From: Escarpia spicata
Taxonomy: Eukaryota > Annelida > Polychaeta > Sabellida > Siboglinidae
DNA length: 64,000 nt
Reading direction: 5' to 3'
Assembly: GCA_963995525.1 (NCBI GenBank)
Contig: OZ023205.1
Span: 69,980,145-70,044,144 of the forward strand
Shown one piece after another: positions 38,063 through 51,304 of this stretch (position 1 is the stretch's first letter; every line of letters begins with the position of its first letter). A program made the position numbers and the translations under genes. The notes under the pieces are model-generated. The model did no database searches, was not told where the DNA came from, and was given only the letters and a program-made list of their open reading frames with translations.

Positions 38063-40123
38063 CACAAATTGTTGTCCTAACCCCCCTTAAAATAACCATA
38101 CTTTTACACAGGCGCAGATCTCTGCTTGATACAGAGTGTCCAAACATCGCCACACGTCAATTACTTGGCCACTGTGTATTTCGCTGATGTATACACATTA
38201 TTGGAAACAAGAGATACTACTGGCAAAATAGTTAATTTCAGAAAGAAACAAACGTTTGACAAGGACATCCAAGACACGTGATAAAGGTTGTTGACAGTTG
38301 TGGCACCCAGTATCTCTCCAAGTACATCAACGAGTCCATTGTCCTAATCATATTTTATTTAAACATCGCCAAATTCTTACAAGGGTACTAACAAACATTT
38401 CTGATGTTAAATATACGGATATAACGTAAAAATACCAGTGGTAAAAACAGCTTCTTGTCAGAGTAATTTACGTCAGCCTACAGTTAGTTTAAGCTGCCTT
38501 GCCTTGTGCAAACTTCGGTATAATTCGGTTATATTAGAGCTGAAAAGCACACGATCGTTGAAAATGATAGCATGCCAGTCCATGTACACAATTTCAACAT
38601 ATGACCCTTCTCTTAGGTGACTAGTTTTAATTTTTATGGCTAAAAATGAACTAATTCGGATCATTGCGGTCGCTGCACATTTGGAGAGTCACACACTGTT
38701 ATGATATTCTCTGTTACATTCGTGGTATATTTATGTAGATTCTCAATTGTTCTTCTTGTCTCAGTTAGTGTATGGATGTTGCTATAAAAAATAGGTGCTA
38801 GATGCCTGATTATTAGAAGTGTGTGGACAACTGGCTTCCTATGGTGGCCAACATTTCACTAAAATTAGGGCCGTGTTGGGGGGGGGGGGGGGGGGGGAAT
38901 AAAATGTTGCCTGCTTGCCCATTATTGCTTATTGTGCGATCCAAGTATCATATATATAAAAGTGCCATATAATTAGGTAGGACAAGTTGGAACAGCAGAA
39001 ACACCCACGTTAGTATTGGGGTTATGAAACACGCATTTATAGATATCGCTTACAAAAATATAAATGATATAACTAAGGCGAAATTCATCCTACTGGAAAT
39101 ATGTCAATATTGTTGCACATGATGTAGATTTAAAAGAAACTCCACGCCCTGACACATATACACTTTTTACACAAGCTTTCGTGGTACTCAGTATCATAGA
39201 ACATGCTTGGAATGTACTTTTTAACTTTCACGCCACCAAAATTATCACTTTATTTTCCATGCATATCACATAATAACTGGCTTATTAATTACTTTTAAAA
39301 CTTCTTTTAGATGTAATACTAACAGTATGCAATAGCTGCACGATATTCTGGCCTACACCAGCTTCCAAATACAGCCGAAAAACCATCACCCGTCGCTCAA
39401 ATCACATTTTGGCAGTTTTTGTGATAAAACGGGCGTATTTCTAATTGATCTCCTGAATCTTGCAAATCTTCACGAAAGTTTGATTTATATCAAGCCATAC
39501 ATATAACTAGATTAACCACAAAGGGAAATTTGCACTGCCTCAATAACAATTAAAATATGCGTCATCAAACTGTGCACACCTCCAAGCTAAACAGCGCCTT
39601 GAGTTGGTTTAAACATGCTTATTCGGTACTTTATATTACATACGACGTTTGCCTGGTATGAATGGTACTGAGCACAGCATACAGGCCAACACAGTATCTT
39701 ACCGATATGGGAATAACATATATAGAATATTAACGAAATATATTTTTTGGTAATTTTTCATAAAATGTTGTATTCTTTTGCAAAAAATACACAAAATCAT
39801 TATTTTAAGCAGCATTTTATTGGACATGCACGTTGCAAATCTTCACGAATTTTGGTATAACATAATGCCCACCAACTATGCTAAATAATCTGAGGCAATC
39901 ATGACCTATACGTCATTCGTGTTAGACTCCAGTAGGTGTCAAAAGCACAAGTCAGTCATTTCAACAATATTCACAGTATTGAAAGGCACAGAGGCGTCTT
40001 TTGATGGTAACTACAATTATATTGTAGATAACGGGCTAAAATGCTGGGTGTAAATTGAGGTATATACATAGTACATTATGAAAACAAAACTGGGATGCCC
40101 AGTGGAACGTGTATCTTGCGTCA
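38063..40123 (+). repeat. Satellite unit U18, empty
   Basis: L-b, R-t, with the longest G tract in the window, 20 at 38878-38897. GTAATTTACG, GATTATTAGAAG and TTAGGTAGGAC are shared only with U20 and U23. Confidence 0.95.
38878..38897 (+). repeat. Expanded G homopolymer, U18 (20 G)
   Basis: Longest G run in the window. The otherwise closely related units U20 and U23 have 12 and 13, so the expansion post-dates their common ancestor or is a read artefact. Confidence 0.9.
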
Positions 40124-42632
40124 CACAAATTGTTGTCCTAACCCCCCTTAAAATAACCATACTTTTACACAGGCGCAGATCTCTGCTTGATACAGAGTGT
40201 CCAAACATCGCCACACGTCAATTACTTGGCCACTGTGTATTTCGCTGATGTATACACATTATTGGAAACAAGAGATACTACTGGCAAAATAGTTAATTTC
40301 AGAAAGAAACAAACGTTTGACAAGGACATCCAAGACACGTGATAAAGGTTGTTGACAGTTGTGGCACCCAGTATCTCTTCAAGTACATCAACGAGTCCAT
40401 TGTCCTAATCATATTTTATTTAAACATCGCCAAATTCTTACAAGGGTACTAACAAACATTTCTGATGTTAAATATACGGTTATAACGTAAAAATACCAGT
40501 GGTAAAAACAGCTTCTTGTCAGAGTAATTGACGTCAGCCTACAGTTAGTTTAAGCTGCCTTGCCTTGTGCAAACTTCGGTATAATTCGGTTATATTAGAG
40601 CTGAAAAGCACACGATCGATGAAAATGATAGCATGCCAGTCCATGTACACAATTTCAACATATGACCCTTCTCTTAGGTGACTAGTTTTAATTTTTATGG
40701 CTAAAAATGAACTAATTCGGATCATTGCGGTCGCTGCACATTTGGAGAGTCACACACTGTTATGATATTCTCTGTTAAATTCGTGGTATATTTATGTAGA
40801 TTCTCAATTGTTCTTCTTGTCTCAGTTAGTGTATGGATGTTGCTATAAAAAATAGGTGCTAGATGCCTGATTAGTAGAAGTGTGTGGACAACTGGCTTCC
40901 TATGGTGGCCAACATTTCACTAAAATTAGGGCCGTGTTGGGGGGGGGGGAATAAAATGTTGCCTGCTTGCCCATTATTGCTTATTGTGCGATCCAAGTAT
41001 CATATATATAAAAGTGCCATATAATTAGGAAGGACAAGTTGGAACAGCAGAAATACCCACGTTAGTATTGGGGTTATGAAACACGCATTTATAGATATCG
41101 CTTACAAAAATATAAATGATATAACTAAGGCGAAATTCATCCTACTGGAAATATGTCAATATTGTTGCACATGATGTAGATTTAAAAGAAACTCCACGCC
41201 CTGACACATATACACTTTTTACACAAGCTTTCGTGGTACTCAGTATCATAGAACATGCTTGGAATGTACTTTTTAACTTTCACGCCACCAAAATTATCAC
41301 TTTATTTTCCATGCATATCACATAATAACTGGCTTATTAATTACTTTTAAAACTTCTTTTAGATGTAATACTAACAGTATGCAATAGCTGCACGATATTC
41401 TGGCCTACACCAGCTTCCAAATACAGCCGAAAAACCATCACCCGTCGCTCAAATAACATTTTGGCAGTTTTTGTGATAAAACGGGCGTATTTCTAATTTG
41501 GGGTAAGACCACATTTAAATTTTACATAGGCGGCCATTATAACGTTTCCTTCATTTCCTGCTAAATTTGATGAACTTTTTTTCTTTTCTTGAAAATTTCA
41601 CAGCATATTTAACCTCCATTGACACAAGTGCTGTGGAAAACTCGTAAAATTCTCATACCTCAGTTTTCAGAAAAATCCACCCAAACCTGACACCCTTCAA
41701 TTTCGCCCCAATCTGGTGACGGATTTTGAAATATTGGTGCGTTCTGCAAAATAGCCATTGTGCGAATATGCGAGCGACTAGCGTATGTTTATTGCTACCT
41801 CGTGAAAGATCTAATGTAGTAGTACATTTAGTATTCACTGGACTGACATGTGCCATGCCAAAGTGCTCGAACAAAATTCACACATGACACCAAAACGGTA
41901 TTTTCAAGGGCACTCTTTCGGCGGACGAATCCTTAATGTGGTCTTACCCCAAATAGATCTCCTGAATCTTGCAAATCTTCACGAAAGTTTGATTTATATC
42001 AAGCCATACATATAACTAGATTAACCACAAAGGGAAATTTGCACTGCCTCAATAACAATTAAAATATGCGTCATCAAACTGTGCACACCTCCAAGCTAAA
42101 CAGCGCCTTGAGTTGGTTTAAACATGCTTATTCGGTACTTTATATTACATACGACGTTTGCCTGGTATGAATGGTACTGAGCACAGCATACAGGCCAACA
42201 CAGTATCTTACCGATATGGGAATAAAATATATAGAATATTAACGAAATATATTTTTTGGTAATTTTTCATAAAATGTTGTATTCTTTTGCAAAAAATACA
42301 CAAAATCATTATTTTAAGCAGCATTTTATTGGACATGCACGTTGCAAATCTTCACGAATTTTGGTATAACATAATGCCCACCAACTATGCTAAATAATCT
42401 GAGGCAATCATGACCTATACGTCATTCGTGTGCGACACCAGTAGGTGTCAAAAGCACAAGTCAGGCATTTCAACAATATTCACAGTATTGAAAGGCACAG
42501 AGGCGTCTTTTGATGGTAACTACAATTATATTGTAGATAACGGGCTAAAATGCTGGGTGTAAATTGAGGTATATACATAGTACATTATGAAAACAAAACT
42601 GGGATGCCCAGTGGAACGTGTATCTTGCGTCA
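40124..42632 (+). repeat. Satellite unit U19, filled, 6 bp variant
   Basis: L-a with CTCTTC but with the common CAATATTGTTGC. G tract of 11 at 40939-40949, element at 41496-41954 carrying a T-rich 6 bp gain, R-g. Confidence 0.95.
41496..41954. mobile_element. MITE-like element in U19 (459 bp)
   Basis: Variant with GAACTTTTTTTCTTTTC in place of GAACACTTTTC near 41572, a net gain of 6 bp. It lacks the three substitutions that accompany the gain in U21 and U24. Confidence 0.85.
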
Positions 42633-44685
42633 CACAAATTGTTGTCCTAACCCCCCTTAAAATAACCATACTTTTACACAGGCGCAGATCTCTGCTTGAT
42701 ACAGAGTGTCCAAACATCGCCACACGTCAATTACTTGGCCACTGTGTATTTCGCTGATGTATACACATTATTGGAAACAAGAGATACTACTGGCAAAATA
42801 GTTAATTTCAGAAAGAAACAAACGTTTGACAAGGACATCCAAGACACGTGATAAAGGTTGTTGACAGTTGTGGCACCCAGTATCTCTCCAAGTACATCAA
42901 CGAGTCCATTGTCCTAATCATATTTTATTTAAACATCGCCAAATTCTTACAAGGGTACTAACAAACATTTCTGATGTTAAATATACGGATATAACGTAAA
43001 AATACCAGTGGTAAAAACAGCTTCTTGTCAGAGTAATTTACGTCAGCCTACAGTTAGTTTAAGCTGCCTTGCCTTGTGCAAACTTCGGTATAATTCGGTT
43101 ATATTAGAGCTGAAAAGCACACGATCGTTGAAAATGATAGCATGCCAGTCCATGTACACAATTTCAACATATGACCCTTCTCTTAGGTGACTAGTTTTAA
43201 TTTTTATGGCTAAAAATGAACTAATTCGGATCATTGCGGTCGCTGCACATTTGGAGAGTCACACACTGTTATGATATTCTCTGTTACATTCGTGGTATAT
43301 TTATGTAGATTCTCAATTGTTCTTCTTGTCTCAGTTAGTGTATGGATGTTGCTATAAAAAATAGGTGCTAGATGCCTGATTATTAGAAGTGTGTGGACAA
43401 CTGGCTTCCTATGGTGGCCAACATTTCACTAAAATTAGGGCCGTGTTGGGGGGGGGGGGAATAAAATGTTGCCTGCTTGCCCATTATTGCTTATTGTGCG
43501 ATCCAAGTATCATATATATAAAAGTGCCATATAATTAGGTAGGACAAGTTGGAACAGCAGAAACACCCACGTTAGTATTGGGGTTATGAAACACGCATTT
43601 ATAGATATCGCTTACAAAAATATAAATGATATAACTAAGGCGAAATTCATCCTACTGGAAATATGTCAATATTGTTGCACATGATGTAGATTTAAAAGAA
43701 ACTCCACGCCCTGACACATATACACTTTTTACACAAGCTTTCGTGGTACTCAGTATCATAGAACATGCTTGGAATGTACTTTTTAACTTTCACGCCACCA
43801 AAATTATCACTTTATTTTCCATGCATATCACATAATAACTGGCTTATTAATTACTTTTAAAACTTCTTTTAGATGTAATACTAACAGTATGCAATAGCTG
43901 CACGATATTCTGGCCTACACCAGCTTCCAAATACAGCCGAAAAACCATCACCCGTCGCTCAAATCACATTTTGGCAGTTTTTGTGATAAAACGGGCGTAT
44001 TTCTAATTGATCTCCTGAATCTTGCAAATCTTCACGAAAGTTTGATTTATATCAAGCCATACATATAACTAGATTAACCACAAAGGGAAATTTGCACTGC
44101 CTCAATAACAATTAAAATATGCGTCATCAAACTGTGCACACCTCCAAGCTAAACAGCGCCTTGAGTTGGTTTAAACATGCTTATTCGGTACTTTATATTA
44201 CATACGACGTTTGCCTGGTATGAATGGTACTGAGCACAGCATACAGGCCAACACAGTATCTTACCGATATGGGAATAACATATATAGAATATTAACGAAA
44301 TATATTTTTTGGTAATTTTTCATAAAATGTTGTATTCTTTTGCAAAAAATACACAAAATCATTATTTTAAGCAGCATTTTATTGGACATGCACGTTGCAA
44401 ATCTTCACGAATTTTGGTATAACATAATGCCCACCAACTATGCTAAATAATCTGAGGCAATCATGACCTATACGTCATTCGTGTTAGACTCCAGTAGGTG
44501 TCAAAAGCACAAGTCAGTCATTTCAACAATATTCACAGTATTGAAAGGCACAGAGGCGTCTTTTGATGGTAACTACAATTATATTGTAGATAACGGGCTA
44601 AAATGCTGGGTGTAAATTGAGGTATATACATAGTACATTATGAAAACAAAACTGGGATGCCCAGTGGAACGTGTATCTTGCGTCA
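42633..44685 (+). repeat. Satellite unit U20, empty
   Basis: Same variant set as U18 and U23 (GTAATTTACG, GATTATTAGAAG, TTAGGTAGGAC). L-b, R-t, G tract of 12 at 43448-43459. First member of the trimer U20-U21-U22. Confidence 0.95.
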
Positions 44686-47194
44686 CACAAATTGTTGTCC
44701 TAACCCCCCTTAAAATAACCATACTTTTACACAGGCGCAGATCTCTGCTTGATACAGAGTGTCCAAACATCGCCACACGTCAATTACTTGGCCACTGTGT
44801 ATTTCGCTGATGTATACACATTATTGGAAACAAGAGATACTACTGGCAAAATAGTTAATTTCAGAAAGAAACAAACGTTTGACAAGGACATCCAAGACAC
44901 GTGATAAAGGTTGTTGACAGTTGTGGCACCCAGTATCTCTTCAAGTACATCAACGAGTCCATTGTCCTAATCATATTTTATTTAAACATCGCCAAATTCT
45001 TACAAGGGTACTAACAAACATTTCTGATGTTAAATATACGGTTATAACGTAAAAATACCAGTGGTAAAAACAGCTTCTTGTCAGAGTAATTGACGTCAGC
45101 CTACAGTTAGTTTAAGCTGCCTTGCCTTGTGCAAACTTCGGTATAATTCGGTTATATTAGAGCTGAAAAGCACACGATCGATGAAAATGATAGCATGCCA
45201 GTCCATGTACACAATTTCAACATATGACCCTTCTCTTAGGTGACTAGTTTTAATTTTTATGGCTAAAAATGAACTAATTCGGATCATTGCGGTCGCTGCA
45301 CATTTGGAGAGTCACACACTGTTATGATATTCTCTGTTAAATTCGTGGTATATTTATGTAGATTCTCAATTGTTCTTCTTGTCTCAGTTAGTGTATGGAT
45401 GTTGCTATAAAAAATAGGTGCTAGATGCCTGATTAGTAGAAGTGTGTGGACAACTGGCTTCCTATGGTGGCCAACATTTCACTAAAATTAGGGCCGTGTT
45501 GGGGGGGGGGGAATAAAATGTTGCCTGCTTGCCCATTATTGCTTATTGTGCGATCCAAGTATCATATATATAAAAGTGCCATATAATTAGGAAGGACAAG
45601 TTGGAACAGCAGAAATACCCACGTTAGTATTGGGGTTATGAAACACGCATTTATAGATATCGCTTACAAAAATATAAATGATATAACTAAGGCGAAATTC
45701 ATCCTACTGGAAATATGTCAATATTGTTGCACATGATGTAGATTTAAAAGAAACTCCACGCCCTGACACATATACACTTTTTACACAAGCTTTCGTGGTA
45801 CTCAGTATCATAGAACATGCTTGGAATGTACTTTTTAACTTTCACGCCACCAAAATTATCACTTTATTTTCCATGCATATCACATAATAACTGGCTTATT
45901 AATTACTTTTAAAACTTCTTTTAGATGTAATACTAACAGTATGCAATAGCTGCACGATATTCTGGCCTACACCAGCTTCCAAATACAGCCGAAAAACCAT
46001 CACCCGTCGCTCAAATAACATTTTGGCAGTTTTTGTGATAAAACGGGCGTATTTCTAATTTGGGGTAAGACCACATTTAAATTTTACATAGGCGGCCATT
46101 ATAACGTTTCCTTCATTTCCTGCTAAATTTGATGAACTTTTTTTCTTTTCTTGAAAATTTCACAGCATATTTAACCTCCATTGACACAAGTGCTGTGGAA
46201 AACTCGTAAAATTCTCACACCTCAGTTTTCAGAAAAATCCACCCAAACCTGACACCCTTCAATTTCGCCCCAATCTGGTGACGGATTTTGAAATATTGGT
46301 GCGTTCTGCAAAATAGCCATTGTGCGAATATGCGAGCGACTAGCGTATTTTTATTGCTACCTCGTGAAAGATCTAATGTAGTAGTACATTTAGTATTCAC
46401 TGGACTGACATGTGCCATGCCAAAGTGCTCGAACAAAATTCACACATGACACCAAAACGGTATTTTCAAAGGCACTCTTTCGGCGGACGAATCCTTAATG
46501 TGGTCTTACCCCAAATAGATCTCCTGAATCTTGCAAATCTTCACGAAAGTTTGATTTATATCAAGCCATACATATAACTAGATTAACCACAAAGGGAAAT
46601 TTGCACTGCCTCAATAACAATTAAAATATGCGTCATCAAACTGTGCACACCTCCAAGCTAAACAGCGCCTTGAGTTGGTTTAAACATGCTTATTCGGTAC
46701 TTTATATTACATACGACGTTTGCCTGGTATGAATGGTACTGAGCACAGCATACAGGCCAACACAGTATCTTACCGATATGGGAATAAAATATATAGAATA
46801 TTAACGAAATATATTTTTTGGTAATTTTTCATAAAATGTTGTATTCTTTTGCAAAAAATACACAAAATCATTATTTTAAGCAGCATTTTATTGGACATGC
46901 ACGTTGCAAATCTTCACGAATTTTGGTATAACATAATGCCCACCAACTATGCTAAATAATCTGAGGCAATCATGACCTATACGTCATTCGTGTGCGACAC
47001 CAGTAGGTGTCAAAAGCACAAGTCAGGCATTTCAACAATATTCACAGTATTGAAAGGCACAGAGGCGTCTTTTGATGGTAACTACAATTATATTGTAGAT
47101 AACGGGCTAAAATGCTGGGTGTAAATTGAGGTATATACATAGTACATTATGAAAACAAAACTGGGATGCCCAGTGGAACGTGTATCTTGCGTCA
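44686..47194 (+). repeat. Satellite unit U21, filled, 6 bp variant
   Basis: L-a, G tract of 11 at 45501-45511, element at 46058-46516 with the 6 bp gain plus three substitutions also seen in U24 and U27. R-g. Confidence 0.95.
46058..46516. mobile_element. MITE-like element in U21 (459 bp)
   Basis: Has the 6 bp T-rich gain near 46137. It also has CTCACACCTC (46215), GCGTATTTTTATT (near 46344) and TTTCAAAGGCAC (near 46465), where standard copies have CTCATACC, GTATGTTTATT and CAAGGGCAC. Ends intact. Confidence 0.85.
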
Positions 47195-49250
47195 CACAAA
47201 TTGTTGTCCTAACCCCCCTTAAAATAACCATACTTTTACACAGGCGCAGATCTCTGCTTGATACAGAGTGTCCAAACATCGCCACACGTCAATTACTTGG
47301 CCACTGTGTATTTCGCTGATGTATACACATTATTGGAAACAAGAGATACTACTGGCAAAATAGTTAATTTCAGAAAGAAACAAACGTTTGACAAGGACAT
47401 CCAAGACACGTGATAAAGGTTGTTGACAGTTGTGGCACCCAGTATCTCTCCAAGTACATCAACGAGTCCATTGTCCTAATCATATTTTATTTAAACATCG
47501 CCAAATTCTTACAAGGGTACTAACAAACATTTCTGATGTTAAATATACGGATATAACGTAAAAATACCAGTGGTAAAAACAGCTTCTTGTCAGAGTAATT
47601 GACGTCAGCCTACAGTTAGTTTAAGCTGCCTTGCCTTGTGCAAACTTCGGTATAATTCGGTTATATTAGAGCTGAAAAGCACACGATCGTTGAAAATGAT
47701 AGCATGCCAGTCCATGTACACAATTTCAACATATGACCCTTCTCTTAGGTGACTAGTTTTAATTTTTATGGCTAAAAATGAACTAATTCGGATCATTGCG
47801 GTCGCTGCACATTTGGAGAGTCACACACTGTTATGATATTCTCTGTTACATTCGTGGTATATTTATGTAGATTCTCAATTGTTCTTCTTGTCTCAGTTAG
47901 TGTATGGATGTTGCTATAAAAAATAGGTGCTAGATGCCTGATTAGTAGAAGTGTGTGGACAACTGGCTTCCTATGGTGGCCAACATTTCACTAAAATTAG
48001 GGCCGTGTTGGGGGGGGGGGGGGGAATAAAATGTTGCCTGCTTGCCCATTATTGCTTATTGTGCGATCCAAGTATCATATATATAAAAGTGCCATATAAT
48101 TAGGAAGGACAAGTTGGAACAGCAGAAACACCCACGTTAGTATTGGGGTTATGAAACACGCATTTATAGATATCGCTTACAAAAATATAAATGATATAAC
48201 TAAGGCGAAATTCATCCTACTGGAAATATGTCAATATTGTTGCACATGATGTAGATTTAAAAGAAACTCCACGCCCTGACACATATACACTTTTTACACA
48301 AGCTTTCGTGGTACTCAGTATCATAGAACATGCTTGGAATGTACTTTTTAACTTTCACGCCACCAAAATTATCACTTTATTTTCCATGCATATCACATAA
48401 TAACTGGCTTATTAATTACTTTTAAAACTTCTTTTAGATGTAATACTAACAGTATGCAATAGCTGCACGATATTCTGGCCTACACCAGCTTCCAAATACA
48501 GCCGAAAAACCATCACCCGTCGCTCAAATCACATTTTGGCAGTTTTTGTGATAAAACGGGCGTATTTCTAATTGATCTCCTGAATCTTGCAAATCTTCAC
48601 GAAAGTTTGATTTATATCAAGCCATACATATAACTAGATTAACCACAAAGGGAAATTTGCACTGCCTCAATAACAATAAAAATATGCGTCATCAAACTGT
48701 GCACACCTCCAAGCTAAACAGCGCCTTGAGTTGGTTTAAACATGCTTATTCGGTACTTTATATTACATACGACGTTTGCCTGGTATGAATGGTACTGAGC
48801 ACAGCATACAGGCCAACACAGTATCTTACCGATATGGGAATAACATATATAGAATATTAACGAAATATATTTTTTGGTAATTTTTCATAAAATGTTGTAT
48901 TCTTTTGCAAAAAATACACAAAATCATTATTTTAAGCAGCATTTTATTGGACATGCACGTTGCAAATCTTCACGAATTTTGGTATAACATAATGCCCACC
49001 AACTATGCTAAATAATCTGAGGCAATCATGACCTATACGTCATTCGTGTTAGACTCCAGTAGGTGTCAAAAGCACAAGTCAGTCATTTCAACAATATTCA
49101 CAGTATTGAAAGGCACAGAGGCGTCTTTTGATGGTAACTACACTTATATTGTAGATAACGGGCTAAAATGCTGGGTGTAAATTGAGGTATATACATAGTA
49201 CATTATGAAAACAAAACTGGGATGCCCAGTGGAACGTGTATCTTGCGTCA
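47195..49250 (+). repeat. Satellite unit U22, empty
   Basis: L-b, R-t, G tract of 15 at 48010-48024. ACTACACTTATATTG at the palindrome is shared with U25 and U28. Private ACAATAAAAATATG near 48674. Confidence 0.95.
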
Positions 49251-51304
49251 CACAAATTGTTGTCCTAACCCCCCTTAAAATAACCATACTTTTACACAGG
49301 CGCAGATCTCTGCTTGATACAGAGTGTCCAAACATCGCCACACGTCAATTACTTGGCCACTGTGTATTTCGCTGATGTATACACATTATTGGAAACAAGA
49401 GATACTACTGGCAAAATAGTTAATTTCAGAAAGAAACAAACGTTTGACAAGGACATCCAAGACACGTGATAAAGGTTGTTGACAGTTGTGGCACCCAGTA
49501 TCTCTCCAAGTACATCAACGAGTCCATTGTCCTAATCATATTTTATTTAAACATCGCCAAATTCTTACAAGGGTACTAACAAACATTTCTGATGTTAAAT
49601 ATACGGATATAACGTAAAAATACCAGTGGTAAAAACAGCTTCTTGTCAGAGTAATTTACGTCAGCCTACAGTTAGTTTAAGCTGCCTTGCCTTGTGCAAA
49701 CTTCGGTATAATTCGGTTATATTAGAGCTGAAAAGCACACGATCGTTGAAAATGATAGCATGCCAGTCCATGTACACAATTTCAACATATGACCCTTCTC
49801 TTAGGTGACTAGTTTTAATTTTTATGGCTAAAAATGAACTAATTCGGATCATTGCGGTCGCTGCACATTTGGAGAGTCACACACTGTTATGATATTCTCT
49901 GTTACATTCGTGGTATATTTATGTAGATTCTCAATTGTTCTTCTTGTCTCAGTTAGTGTATGGATGTTGCTATAAAAAATAGGTGCTAGATGCCTGATTA
50001 TTAGAAGTGTGTGGACAACTGGCTTCCTATGGTGGCCAACATTTCACTAAAATTAGGGCCGTGTTGGGGGGGGGGGGGAATAAAATGTTGCCTGCTTGCC
50101 CATTATTGCTTATTGTGCGATCCAAGTATCATATATATAAAAGTGCCATATAATTAGGTAGGACAAGTTGGAACAGCAGAAACACCCACGTTAGTATTGG
50201 GGTTATGAAACACGCATTTATAGATATCGCTTACAAAAATATAAATGATATAACTAAGGCGAAATTCATCCTACTGGAAATATGTCAATATTGTTGCACA
50301 TGATGTAGATTTAAAAGAAACTCCACGCCCTGACACATATACACTTTTTACACAAGCTTTCGTGGTACTCAGTATCATAGAACATGCTTGGAATGTACTT
50401 TTTAACTTTCACGCCACCAAAATTATCACTTTATTTTCCATGCATATCACATAATAACTGGCTTATTAATTACTTTTAAAACTTCTTTTAGATGTAATAC
50501 TAACAGTATGCAATAGCTGCACGATATTCTGGCCTACACCAGCTTCCAAATACAGCCGAAAAACCATCACCCGTCGCTCAAATCACATTTTGGCAGTTTT
50601 TGTGATAAAACGGGCGTATTTCTAATTGATCTCCTGAATCTTGCAAATCTTCACGAAAGTTTGATTTATATCAAGCCATACATATAACTAGATTAACCAC
50701 AAAGGGAAATTTGCACTGCCTCAATAACAATTAAAATATGCGTCATCAAACTGTGCACACCTCCAAGCTAAACAGCGCCTTGAGTTGGTTTAAACATGCT
50801 TATTCGGTACTTTATATTACATACGACGTTTGCCTGGTATGAATGGTACTGAGCACAGCATACAGGCCAACACAGTATCTTACCGATATGGGAATAACAT
50901 ATATAGAATATTAACGAAATATATTTTTTGGTAATTTTTCATAAAATGTTGTATTCTTTTGCAAAAAATACACAAAATCATTATTTTAAGCAGCATTTTA
51001 TTGGACATGCACGTTGCAAATCTTCACGAATTTTGGTATAACATAATGCCCACCAACTATGCTAAATAATCTGAGGCAATCATGACCTATACGTCATTCG
51101 TGTTAGACTCCAGTAGGTGTCAAAAGCACAAGTCAGTCATTTCAACAATATTCACAGTATTGAAAGGCACAGAGGCGTCTTTTGATGGTAACTACAATTA
51201 TATTGTAGATAACGGGCTAAAATGCTGGGTGTAAATTGAGGTATATACATAGTACATTATGAAAACAAAACTGGGATGCCCAGTGGAACGTGTATCTTGC
51301 GTCA
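49251..51304 (+). repeat. Satellite unit U23, empty
   Basis: Copy of U20 with all three of its marker variants, 6618 bp away. L-b, R-t, G tract of 13 at 50066-50078. Confidence 0.95.

Noticed and set aside
38438..38620. 60-codon plus-strand frame in U18, U20 and U23
   Set aside because: It opens only because TGA became TTA in these three units, starts with GTG, and overlaps the 63-codon minus-strand frame.
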